DNA of 64,000 bases. Source: Metellina segmentata (lineage: Eukaryota > Arthropoda > Arachnida > Araneae > Tetragnathidae). The notes under the pieces were generated by a model, which had not been told where the DNA came from, did no database searches, and saw nothing but the letters and a program-made list of their open reading frames with translations. Location: the NCBI GenBank assembly GCA_947359465.1, contig OX375877.1, positions 70,626,198-70,690,197 of the forward strand, read 5' to 3'. How positions within the stretch are numbered: the first letter of the stretch is position 1; each line of letters begins with the position of its first letter. A program made the translations under genes and the position numbers. This document shows, one piece after another, positions 53,293 through 64,000 of this stretch.

Positions 53293-54460
53293 GTAAGATG
53301 GCCTTTAAAAGTCGCACAATATAGGGAAATAAAATTCCTCAATATAAATTCCTCTTCATTCATAAGTGGTGCTTATTTTATAATTTAATTAATAACCCAA
53401 CAATATTCAATAATGAATCATTGTCAATACACATACTGGGAGATAGATCATTGGTTTTTTTAAATGACAAGGGAACTGATAACTTTTTAGAAATTTCATT
53501 TAGTTTTGCTTATAATGTTTAAAGACTAGTATGTTTAAAATGACAAATAAGTTTAACTGAGCAAAAATATTTTATACACTTACGGAAGCATTTAAATTTT
53601 ATTTACATAGATTACAAAAGGTCATGAATCGGGAAAGTCGCATGCCTTCACAAGTTTTCAAAAATGTTTGAAATTTTATATCTATCTACTTTTCCTAGAT
53701 TTTTTTTCCCCAAACAGTTTAAAGTACAGAGAAGCAAAGAAAGCTGATACAAATGAAAAAAGGAAGTTGTGACTAAAATATACAGAAAAGCTGTCTTAAT
53801 ACGAAAAAAGTACCGAAGAAAAACGACACGTAACACAAATTTGAAATAGATTAGACTATTGAGAAGTGCGTCTTTGTGGATTAGACGGCTAATTTAAATA
53901 GACAAATACTCGTACTTTAAACAATCATACGCAAAACTAAAATGAAATTTCTAAAAAGTTATCCATCAGTTGCTGGGTCATTTATAAAAAATTATCTCTG
54001 TATATGTATTGACAAAACTCTTGTCCAAAAGCCTTAAAATTTATTCACATTTAAAATATTTGAAAAACAACCGCTTCGAAATCTATATTCTTTCTGATGG
54101 TTTTTATGGAGGTTACAAATTAGGAGTTTTAAAATAAAAAAATTTTCAATATTCACAAAGATCTAAAATCCTTAACATCACACTGAATTTTCTACTTTGC
54201 ATATCATTTTTTCTTAAAAACTGTTTAGTTATTTTGGAAACATTTGAAGTCAGCAAAGTAGCAAAAATTGGTATGCTAAGAAACTGCTTTTGTGAAATGT
54301 TTTTTCGACTATCTGAATGGGATGTTGCCCTTTATCCTCTTATGGAAAATGCGCACCACCGTTGAGACGGTCGTCTCCATGGTAGCTTCACAGAAAATTT
54401 TTGCACTTAATTTGGTTAAAAACTGATTGAACCAATTCGAAGTTTTTGGTAATTCTTAAT
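53293..54460. other. AT-rich intergenic sequence
   Basis: No protein or repeat recognised; open frames here are short and of biased AT-rich composition. Confidence 0.5.
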
Positions 54461-54464
54461 TAAC

Positions 54465-54712
54465 GTCGTTCTAGAGCAACACAGCGGACTACTGACGAAA
54501 AGTCCGGAGGCACTCTAGGCCCGGGTAATATATTATTAACTTCATACTAGAGCATAACAACGGGCTATTGACGACGGTACAGGATCAATCCCTTAAGGGA
54601 AAGCTGCGAAGACAACACTTCGTAATTTTGAACCAAGGTTAGATGACGAAGCAACACCTGAGTTGGTACCCCACTCTCCAAACTTCCACACCAACCCAAC
54701 ATTCGTAGTTTT
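54465..54712 (-). repeat. SINE, reverse copy
   Basis: The complement of the SINE 3' end and body (ACAACGGGCTATTGACGACG to CACACCAACCCAAC) without a tRNA-like head, preceded by a second short 3'-end fragment at 54460-54505. It forms an inverted pair with the next copy. Confidence 0.75.
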
Positions 54713-54729
54713 TTAGTTGCATTAATTAA

Positions 54730-55050
54730 TATAGAATAGTATAGTGGTTAAGGTGTTAATTAATCGGAAGGTTCCTGGTTCGACACCGGGTCCGGGCATG
54801 GATGTTTGTAACCGTATGGTGTAGAGGCGTGGTGCACCTTAAATCTGTCGTGGCCGAAAGTCCTCTCGTTGGGTTGGTGTGGAAGTTTGGAGAGTGGGGT
54901 ACAAGCTCAGGGTGTTGCTTCGTCATCTGACCGTGGCTCAAAATTACGAGGTGTTGTCTTCGTATTTTTCCCTTAAAGGATTGATCCCGGACCGTCGTCA
55001 ATAGCCCGTTGTGGTACTCTAGTACGACGTTAATTAACATTACCATTACC
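54730..55050 (+). repeat. tRNA-derived SINE, copy 3
   Basis: TATAGTGGTTAAGGTG (A-box region), GGTTCGACACCGG (B box with a change) and the complete body to the ATTACC tail. Confidence 0.8.
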
Positions 55051-55059
55051 AAACTACAA

Positions 55060-57450
55060 TTTAGAATAAAACTAATTCTGTGGCAACAGGAACCCCAATT
55101 TTACATGTGAAGTGAGATAAAGATCTGTTTGGGTTTTTGTTGTTCATATTTTTAATTTCAGTTCAAACCCATGTGGATGTGGTTGTTCTGATGTAAAAAT
55201 TAAATATTTTATTATTTTCTGTTCGCTATTTCATTTGCTTAATCCTTTGCGTCTGAATAAAATACAATAGAATAGCAGTTTGAGTACGCTAGTAATTACA
55301 ACCTCTTGGCTATAAAGCAGAATACACGGCTTGAAAATTATATTAGAAATTTAAGGGTTAGAGAGCAATTTTTTTGTATCTCACTTTTTAAATTAATTTT
55401 TTGTGTTACAATATGATCTTTTTGATACAGATCTGTCCAATGGAGGTTGCTTTTCAATTTCAACTGCGATTATGTGGATAATAAATAATAAATAGATATT
55501 TAATATTTGTTTATCACAACCAATTTTTTAAATTTGTAATATAATGTGGAATACTTTTTGCTAGTTTCTTGCCTTGGGTTTATTTCACGATTTTATAAAG
55601 ACTTAAAGATTATCATGTGACTTTTTCCACTTGAATTCACAACTAATTGAATTTCTACTCCGTGAATAATTTAATTTTTAGCTTCACAAAAATTCCTCCA
55701 GTCCTTCCATCACGTGTCACGTCTTAAGTGCATGAATTTTTATATATTTTTATCCATTGCTTATAAAAACTCTTTTTAGGAAAAGGATAAGAGGAAAAAT
55801 TTCACGAGCCATAGAATCTTACGAGATGTGTTCTTTTTATCAATATTCATGTTTTAGTCACTTCATGTCCCATTCACAAAATAAACAATATCACGTATAA
55901 CTCGTGTTGAGGGAAAATAATTTGGTAGTTTATGTTGGGATTTTTGCTTGCAAAAAGGACTGCATGATTCCAATCGCTCCACTGCATCACCCCTGGTTCA
56001 TGTCATTGAAGTGACAATTTGCTCTATTCAGTTTAAAGATTTTATTTCCAAGCTCAGAATCTTCCCAGTATAGAATAGCAACTATTAAAATCATCATATA
56101 ATCGACATATTTTTTATACTGGTCATATGTTTGTCTCACTATGGAGCCATGAGCTTATGGTTTGTTTCAACTGTTAAGGATTGCATATAAAATTATATAT
56201 ATAAAATTGAGGGAAAAATAAATATATTCACTACGATTCATTATATGTATCATTTTATCTAAGGAAATGTAATTAAATATTTAAAAAAGTTTCCTGCAAC
56301 AATTTTCAAAATGAATATTAAACTGTCAATACAGTCAATGACTCAGTGTATAAGCCCACCGTGCAAGCAACCTGCGATTTGTAGCCGACACATTTTCGAT
56401 TCCTCCCTGGGTGTATTTCTTCGTCATTAATACAACTTTCAAACTACCTCAACCAATAATAAATTGCATGTGTTTTGCCTAAATATTTTGAATTTCATCA
56501 AAATATTTATGTAGCTGTAATTTTAAAATTTCATAAAGCTAGTTTGGAAACAAAACGACTTGGAACTGAAGCTGTAAAGCAATTTAATAAAATGAAATAA
56601 AAATAAACTGCACATAAACACTGGACACCATATTAGACCGAATTGTAAATATGGTAAACTACATCAAACCCTTACAAACACCTATTTAAAAAATATTGTA
56701 CATCTATGGAAGCTCAACATGAATCTTTGCTTTTACGTAATGAGGTAATGTGGTGAACCGAATTTTGGATCTTAAGGATGAACTGTCAATATATTTTCTA
56801 AATGAAGGGAACGGTATTTTTAAAACTTCCTACAAACTATATTTGGTGTATTGAGATGGCATATTTAGTTGATATCTTCAATTATTTAAACAACATGAAT
56901 ACCGGTGTGCAATGTAAAAACGAAAATATTCTAACATCCATTGGCAAACTCGGTATTAAAAAAAATCACTTTGGAGAAAATGCATATTTAAAAAAAATAA
57001 AAACGGTAAACATGTTTCCTTCAGTCCAAAATAACAATAACGATGAAATACTTCCTATTATAACAACATTTAGCATTATTAGAAGAAAAAATTACAAAAT
57101 ACTTTCTTGCATTGAAAATCGAAAATTACGATTGGATTTGAAATCCATTTTCTGCAGTCAATACACCAAGTCATGAGTTTTTGCTCTCAAAATGAATTTT
57201 CTGAAATATCTTGAAGAATGTTGGATTTTTGTTCAAACCAAATTTAAAACTTTCTGAAAAAGCATTTAAAATTTTATTACAATTTTCAACATAGTACTTA
57301 TGCAAGCTTGATTTTTCAATTTTTATGAATATTAAACAAAGGAAATGTAAAAGACTGACAAATTTTGAAGAGGAAATGAGAGTAGTTATTTCTCTCGCTT
57401 ATAAGATGAGACATTGAAAACATTTGTAAAAGTCATCAGGTCCAAATATC
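55060..57450. other. AT-rich intergenic sequence
   Basis: No gene recognised. The 124-codon open frame at 56802-57176 is rich in Asn, Ile and Lys as expected by chance in such DNA. It has no motif, splice partner or similarity I recognise, and is not called. Confidence 0.45.
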
Positions 57451-57451
57451 G

Positions 57452-57632
57452 GTGGAGTGGTAGCAAATGGGACAGTAGCGGCAAGGCGTTTTTTTTTGTC
57501 GCCAAACCAAGATGGCGGCTTTAACGTCTTCAGTTCTAAACCTCTAAATAGGGTTGCCTTAAAAAAAGCACAAATTAAAGGTTGCCACTTTGGCGAGAAA
57601 TCCTCCACTGTCCCGCTTGCTACCACTCCACT
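57452..57632. mobile_element. Small palindromic MITE, second copy
   Basis: Termini GGAGTGGTAGCAAATGGGAC and the complement at 57611-57632, containing AAGATGGCGGC and CCTCTAAATAGGGTTG. It is the reverse-oriented relative of 37827-37996. Confidence 0.75.
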
Positions 57633-58025
57633 CAAATATCCTATTAAAAAATTGTGATGATTTTCTTTATTTTTAAAAATTTCATCTGCTGTTTGTTATT
57701 TGCTATTGACTGATACGTAAACTGTTATGTATGTGAAATCTTGTAAAATTGTAACTGTTCTGCGATTTTTTAAAGGTTAAAAAACCACTGCTTTAAGTTC
57801 ATTCCTTTTTCACAGTTCATCAATCTTGAATTTTTTGGTGTTTCATTACTTTAATTGAAATTTAGAATCACTGCTAATTTTATATTTTCATCAATTTCAG
57901 AATTTATTCATCAATAATATTTTGTCCATTCTGTTGTATATTTATTTTCATGAGTATTTTATAAATTTTAAAAGCTAGAGAAATACTTTGACTTGTCATT
58001 TTTAGAAACAAGGACTCGGACTAAG

Positions 58026-61000
58026 ATGACTAAGATCTTGAATTACGGAAAAAGTTACCTGTTGTGGTATGCCCATGATTTGCTTAATTTCAGATTACAG
58101 GTAGATTCATAATTGTTTTATTATATTTTTCTGATACTACATGACAACACTTTTAAATCCTATTTTAATACTTGTGATATTAGATTCTAATACATTTGGG
58201 ATGTTATTCCTTAGGAAATGTAAGAGTACTTTTTCCTTATCTTTAGTTATTTTTGTTTCTTGGTTATAATTAATGATTAAACTATAAAATCTTTCTTAAA
58301 ATAGTTTTTCTTTCTGCTTTTGGAATGCCATAATTCATTTAGAGTTGAGACCATAAAATAATAAGAAAAATTAATAGTTTAATTTTTGTTCATAATTATA
58401 TTAATTAATATTTCTAAAGAAAATTTTAATTTTGGTTTTATAGGAATTCTACGCAATTACAAAAATGTACAACATTGATTACGAGTGGCTTGAAGAACCA
58501 TCATCCAAAGATGTGAGGATCTCTCAACTCAAATTGCTCTTTTAAGATCCAATTTTTAATTTTTTTTATTAGTTTATTCTAACTTACATGTTTGTTATTT
58601 TTATGTCATTTAAATATACAGTTGATTTCTATATGGCCGCATGAATCTCTACTATTATAAAAGGAAGTGTTTGTTTGTCTTTTTGTTTTGCGGCCGCAAA
58701 ATCCTGACGATATATGGCACTTACAGCAATGAGATTTGGCAAACAGGCAGTACAAATTTTTTGCAGTTTTTGGGTCGCGGCAAATTTTAAATTTCAATCT
58801 AGAAGATTTTAAAATTAATTTAATAGTTTTATTCTCTACCCGATTCTTCAAACGCGTTCTTCCGCGAAAGAAGAAACATCGTAATTCTGACTTTTTCTAC
58901 TCATGTGACCTTGCAATCAGCCTTTGGATACATGCCAAGTTTTTTTCATTGCGGGGGAACCAACACCTACTATAGAGAAAATTAATTTTTTCGTTTCCGC
59001 TTTGATTTTTACATTTCCTGTCCCATTTCTGTGAATGAGAGCAAGAAATAAAAAACATATTGACTGGGATTGTTAAGTTTTTTTTCGAAAAATCGGAATT
59101 GCTAAAGATAGATTGAAAATTTCAACGGAATTTAGATTGACCAACTTTAGATTGGTACCTAAAAATATGATTTTCTTCAAATAAGTAATTTTTAAATTGA
59201 ATATATCTTCAATGGATTTGATATTTGCGGAAAATTTTACACCAGATTAAGACCATATATCACGGGCTAGCCACACAGTGGCTAGTTATTCATAAAATAT
59301 ATGGGCCATTCTATATGAAAAAAAAAGGAATTGAGCTACTGCTTCAACTGTAGTGATGTGGATATTATGTCAGTATCACTATTCAATTCTCTGTTAGAAC
59401 TGAAATTATATGCTAAAATGTTTAGTTAAATTTTTTTTGTATATATTTCCTCTTTTTCTTTATACTTGTATAATATGGGAAGAGGAATTCACAACTTCAT
59501 TTTTTGAATAATATTTAAACTAATTGAAAAAATATTTAGCAAATAAATTTGTACTATTTCAAAGAAGGAATGTTTTTAAAATGAGCATAGCTTTAAAACA
59601 AATATTTTTATCCTCAGAGCCTTGGAAATTTTCTTCGCTATGCAACATGCAGTTTTCCATGTATTGCTTCTAACCAGTTTTAAAATGTAGTTAAAGATTC
59701 TTTCAACCATACACACAAGGGCTGTGGCAATTTAGTCATTAAATATGTCAAAAAGGCAACAGATTTCATGATCAGGAAATTAAAAGAAACAAATTTAAGT
59801 AAATAACACTGAAGCATGAGTTTTCAAATTTTTTCGATGTATTCCTTGATTTATCCGTACATAGGAACTAGAGAAAATTCTTATTTTTTTTCTCTTTTGT
59901 GATTATTTCTATATCATGTTTACAGTTGAAATGATTCAAATATGAAATGTCTATAGTTCTGGTAAAATATATATGCTTTTGTTATTCACACACACACACC
60001 GGCTGATTTGAAAGCACGACTGGTAATCTTCCTGTGCAGTGTCTGTTTAATTTACTATTATTTATTTTACAGACAGTTAAATTTCTCTTAAGTAAAATAT
60101 AAATTTAGTTAGACAGTTCCTTGAACTTCAAAATTCCTACGCTGCAGTTTTAAAGACTTGAAGTTATGTCTGCTATTTTTATTCCATGGCAGTTAATTGT
60201 AAATATAGTGTAGAAATAAAGATTTTCTAATTTTTGAATTATTATTTTTTAGTAAGTAAAAATCTTTCTGTTTAAATTCTTTGACTTTGAAAGTTAATTT
60301 GAGAACACTGCAATTATGTTTACAAATCTTGTCAGATGGAGAATGGTAGACTAATTTTTGTCAAAATTGAGATCATGTTTTCATTGTATTCGTGTAGATA
60401 TAATCCATGGAAGGTAGCAAAATATTACATGCCTGTACCATGCAGTTTAGGATAAAGAGGTGGGTATAATATTTTTTTAGTTTTGCAATTCTTGTCGCAC
60501 AACTAAGAAAAATTTCAAATTGCTGTACTGAAAAATTAAAAAAGGAAGCAGATTTTTTAGTGACCACTGAAATAAAATACAATGTGTTTTATGTTTGTTA
60601 AAATACTATAAAAGCAATATCTGATTTGAACTCATATTAAAAAATTTTTTGCTTATAAACAAGCTATTCATGTATAGTATAACGCATGCCTTAGTAATCT
60701 AGTCTAAGTAAATACTAAAACCTTTCTGTTTAAAGTCTGCTATGTATAAAACACCTCTATTTAATATTAGTAAGGCTGGGTAAGATAGAGCAAAATGCAT
60801 TTCTTAATTGAAGCAAGCAAATTATAAACTAAACAATCTAAAGTTTCCTAGATATTTTGACTTTAGATTCATGCCACTTCAATGCAGATGTGCTAACAGT
60901 TTTTCTAGTTTCATTCAGTTAATGAGATATTTGCTCCAAATTTCAAAGCAAGTACAATAGAACTCCAATTATTCGGATCAATTGGGACCAGACCCCATCT

Positions 61001-62356
61001 AGATAATTGAATATCCGGATAATTCACGAAAAAAGGTTATTTTGCAGTAAATAAAATGAATTTTGCTTTAGTATGTATTGTAATATAATGACTATGAAAA
61101 CAATTTTGTTTACATTTTGTATTTTCATACTGCATTAAAATGTATCATTGCTGAAACATATCGGTCAAAGTCAGTTGTTTTGAACTCTTTACTCATTTTT
61201 GTGCAGCCAAGTTTTGTATGTGCTTGACGGTGAGTAGCTGTAGATGGTGTCGCACTCTCTCAGGCTGCTGCTTCATCCATTTTAGCCGCTGTGTCAAGAC
61301 ACTCAAACGCCTTACTAGCTGACGATGCTGCGTCTGGTTGAGTAGCAATGTCATTGTCATCTGGGTCATCGATAAGTTCTTCTCCCACACTTTGAATAAG
61401 TTCATTGTCACTGAGGATTTGGAATCCAGGGTCCAAAGAATCACACACCAGTTATTCGCTTAAGCAACAACAAACAACAGAAAGCCAAAGCCACACTGAA
61501 AGTGACAAGACTGATGGCTCATTGTCTGTGTATCCTCCATCACTACACTAGTGCACTTTTTTGTCATTTACCGACAAAAAACTTTTAAAATGTGGATTTT
61601 TCTGATTTATTTTTTCTTGCAAAGCGATCCGGAGTCTGGATGATTGGAGAAGAGTTGAAAGATTATTTGCCTTTTAAATCCTATGTTTTTGCAATGTTTA
61701 TCACTATTAGTTAGATTGTTCAGTGACTTAATGTAAAACTGTTACTTAGGAGAGTAAGCTGAGATAGTTGGTGATGTGTTTATTGAGGGCACACTAAGTA
61801 ATACAGTGACCAGTTTACTGGAGTCAAAAACATTTTCTTTCCTTACCTTTTTTAATGAATTACTACTTTACATATTTCAACTATACTACCAGTTTCTAAA
61901 TTCTGGAGGTTAAGGGAGGTAATTTTATAATTTTGAATATTTGTTTATTCCTTAAGTAAATGATATATGTGTGCAGAAATATAAAACATTTCTCTGAAGT
62001 TATGATTTAGCGCATTCAGTTCCGTGATACGATAAATTTTATTAATAAGGTGTCTCAAAATGTTATTTTTCTTGCTCATGTTAAATCTTTTCTTCCAGCC
62101 TTATATTCTAATAAACGTTTCGAAATCTGAAGATGTGGCAAAGATAATGTCAAGGACTGTTTTGATCAGGTATCATTTTAAAGCTCCACTGTTTTTATCT
62201 ATGAATTTTAAACTGTTTATTGTCGCTCACCTAGAGTTAGTTAAATTGACTTAAATTATTTGTTATTTTTGCAGATCTGCTTATGAATTGTGGGCAAAAA
62301 GTAAAACACTCTCTGAGCTGCATACACATCTTGGAAGCTTACCTAAACCTTTTATT
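58026..62356 (+). CDS. TRMT11: TRMT11-like tRNA (guanine-10-N2) methyltransferase, first four exons (partial)
   Basis: Exons 58026-58100, 58444-58512, 62099-62169 and 62275-62356 join with GT..AG boundaries and phases 0, 0, 2, 0 (299 nt). The peptide begins MTKILNYGKSYLLWYAHDLL, continues NFRLQEFYAITKMYNIDYEW, then PYILINVSKSEDVAKIMSRT and VLIRSAYELWAKSKTLSELH. The order and wording match the N-terminal region of TRMT11, the catalytic subunit (with TRMT112) that methylates guanosine 10 of tRNA in the cytosol. Only the N-terminal, THUMP-related part is present. The methyltransferase domain lies beyond 64000. Intron 2 (3.6 kb) contains Helitron-like and Tigger-like debris, and intron 4 contains a dead Tc1. 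Confidence 0.85.
58648..59285 (+). mobile_element. Helitron-like non-autonomous element (best copy)
   Basis: Begins TCTACTATTATAAAAGG, which has the TC start of Helitrons. It continues GCCGCAAAATCCTGACG and GGCACTTACAGCAATGAG, and ends with the palindrome GCTAGCCACACAGTGGCTAG followed by T. No protein is encoded. Related copies: 9390, 10981, 27390/34891, 41780 and 45050. Confidence 0.6.
59989..60000. repeat. Short CA repeat
   Basis: Six CA units inside TRMT11 intron 2. Confidence 0.8.
60957..61660 (-). pseudogene. pogo/Tigger-like remnant in TRMT11 intron 2
   Basis: Left end AGAACTCCAATTATTCGGAT and a degraded complement near 61628-61660 resemble pogo/Tigger termini. On the minus strand at 61260-61448 a peptide reads DPGFQILSDNELIQSVGEEL, a block found at the C-terminus of Tigger/jerky transposases, followed by a short acidic and Ala-rich stretch. 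The catalytic domain is missing. A terminus-like piece also lies at 40520-40580. Confidence 0.6.
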
Positions 62357-62416
62357 GTAAGTATGTACTTTCTTCTACTATTTCACAGTTATATATTAAC
62401 AGTCTTTTGTACAAAG

Positions 62417-63836
62417 TATATACACTTTATAACAAAACAATAGACGCACCAAGTAGGAATTATCAGATTGTGATACAAATTGGTGGATGTAAAGAACATA
62501 CATACAAAAACAAACGATTAAAATTTTAGAACAATTGAATGATTTATTTCAGAGTTGGACCGTTACAAAGGGAGGAAGTCAATAAGGCATTGGTCCACTT
62601 TTGGCCTAGATACAAGCTGTCACCTGGCGTGGCATAGACTGAAAAAGTTCTCTGATGGTGTCCTGCAGAATTTCTTGCCAAATTGTGTCCAACTGTCCGG
62701 TTAAATGGTCAACATTCCGGGATGGTCCCGAATGTACCGAATAACGTCCCGAATGTGCTCTATGAGAGAGAGATCAGAAGACTTAGCTGGCCAAGGAAGT
62801 GTTGGGAAGGCTTGAAGTCAATTCATAGCAACAAGTGATGTGTGCGACTGGGCATTATCTGGTTGAAAAGTAAATCCGGGGTGTCGCAAAAGGAGCTGTA
62901 ACACAACCGGTCATAGAATGTCGTTTATGTGCTATAGGTGTGCCAGAAATGACTACCAAAGGGGTCCGGCTATCAAAGAAGATGGCACCCCAGGCCATAA
63001 CACCCTGTTGTGGGTATGAGTGGTGTGCGATAGTAAGGGCAGGATCCCTACGCTGCCTTGGACGTCTCCAGACGAGTCTGCGGTTGTCATCAGGACACAG
63101 TTGGAAACGGTACCGATCATTAAAGACTATATGGCCCCATTCAGTGCCGTTGCAAGTTGATTGAGCTCTGCACCTTCTTGGTGCAATGATTTTTTTTGTT
63201 ACAGAGTATATTTTTAAATTTCCGATGACTGATGATCACAAAATTGACTGAAGTCCAAACAGCAGAACATAAAAACAAATGTCAGCAGAAGAAAAAGTCT
63301 GAATCCATTCAGTCCCTCGCTTTCCAGTATCCTCCCATGGAAGTAGAAGTGAGCACAGTACATCGGAGCAGTGTCCATATCCTCTTGAAGATCGCAGCTT
63401 GCAAAAAGCATTCTTTGGTATAGAAGGCAGTCACGACGAGCTATAAAACAGAATTCAGCTACGTTTTTCTTCCTTGGCCAATCAGGAAGGTCAGATTTTC
63501 CGCCATATTTTCATGAAATTTCACTCCAAAAGTTCTTTTGTCAAGATATTGTTGAAAGCCGTCTTAATTTTTGATTTGATTGTATGATAGGGAATCTTGA
63601 CATTTAAAGCCTGCCACACACTGCTGAGCAGTAGACTTCTGGTTACGATGGGCAGTTATTGCCATGTATTGATCTTGAGACGCAGTTGTTATATGATTAT
63701 GACCTTGTCCAGGCCTCCTTACAACGGTTCCAGTGTTCTGGAATTGTTTCCATAGTGCAGAGACTATCTGTCTTGAAGTATTCATATATCTTGCTGCTTC
63801 CATGATTATCTGCCCTGCTTCTTAACGACCTATAAT
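62417..63836 (-). pseudogene. Dead Tc1-like transposase in TRMT11 intron 4
   Basis: Read on the minus strand. The DNA-binding part MEAARYMNTSRQIVSALWKQ and GTVVRRPGQGHNHITTASQD lies at 63564-63803. An interrupted middle follows. The catalytic end then has PDNAQSHTSLVAMN (second Asp, about 62810-62870) and PWPAKSSDLSLIEHIRDVI (Glu, about 62740-62800). Frameshifts and stops interrupt it. The left terminus is near 62417 (ACTTTATAACAAAACAATAG region). The right terminus may lie beyond 63900. Confidence 0.8.
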
Positions 63837-64000
63837 GATCACAGGTTCCTTCAAATGATACTTTGGAGCAATAACAAACCGTTTTGAGTCCTTACACACA
63901 CTGAAATAAAATGTAGTATTGCAGAAATTCACTTTGTGCAAAGCGCTTGATTCACTGTTGGATGACACAATGACTTGATTTGTGTGTCAGAAACCGTTTG

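Noticed and set aside
56802..57176. 124-codon open frame as a possible gene
   Set aside because: Composition follows the AT-rich DNA. No recognisable domain, no splice context and no neighbour suggests a role.
57399..57657. Two opposing open frames around 57399-57657
   Set aside because: Both lie on the palindromic MITE and mirror each other because of its inverted ends.
61193..61448. A small host gene in TRMT11 intron 2
   Set aside because: The peptide block DPGFQILSDNE belongs to Tigger/jerky transposase tails and lies between pogo-like termini, so it is transposon debris.

Overview
This is an AT-rich eukaryotic nuclear window, almost certainly animal and most likely arthropod. Genes have short coding exons separated by kilobase introns with GT..AG boundaries. 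Roughly half of the sequence is transposon debris of the kinds common in arthropods: Tc1/mariner, hAT, P-element, Ty3/gypsy, Helitron-like elements and a tRNA-derived SINE. The species cannot be named from the sequence alone.

Three host genes are supported, all on the + strand. (1) A THAP-domain gene (3553-12538) encodes a THAP zinc finger, a basic Ser/Lys linker and a C-terminal coiled coil. It has two tandem, equally long, in-phase candidate first exons. (2) RpLP0, encoding the acidic ribosomal stalk protein P0 (coding 36779-49218), is complete in six coding exons plus a 5'UTR exon with a TOP-like start. (3) The first four coding exons of a TRMT11-like tRNA guanosine methyltransferase gene (58026-62356) are present and run off the right edge.

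The RpLP0 introns are the most unusual part. They carry about twenty copies of at least four repeated snoRNA-like sequences: two or three C/D-type families and one H/ACA-like family. Two of the families sit together in a roughly 700 bp tandemly repeated unit in intron 4. Paired bases change together between some copies. The locus looks like a ribosomal-protein host gene with a locally expanded snoRNA cluster.

Layout: 1-471 mariner-type transposase tail; 721-1046 SINE; 1161-2861 long inverted-repeat element; 3553-12538 THAP gene, whose second intron holds a dead mariner, a dead Tc1 carrying a hAT insertion, and two Helitron-like copies; 12539-16711 no recognised gene; 16712-24384 a three-deep nest (P element inside hAT inside Tc1); 24700-25780 SINE cluster; 25913-27330 dead DUF4371-type hAT transposase; 27610-34890 a deleted Ty3/gypsy element that carries three further DNA-transposon insertions and itself sits in a Helitron-like repeat; 36250-49240 RpLP0; 50513-53292 an apparently intact Tc1/mariner-superfamily element with an unusually wide D-E spacing; 54465-55050 inverted SINE pair; 57452-57632 MITE; 58026 to the end TRMT11 exons, with Helitron-like, pogo/Tigger-like and Tc1 debris in its introns.
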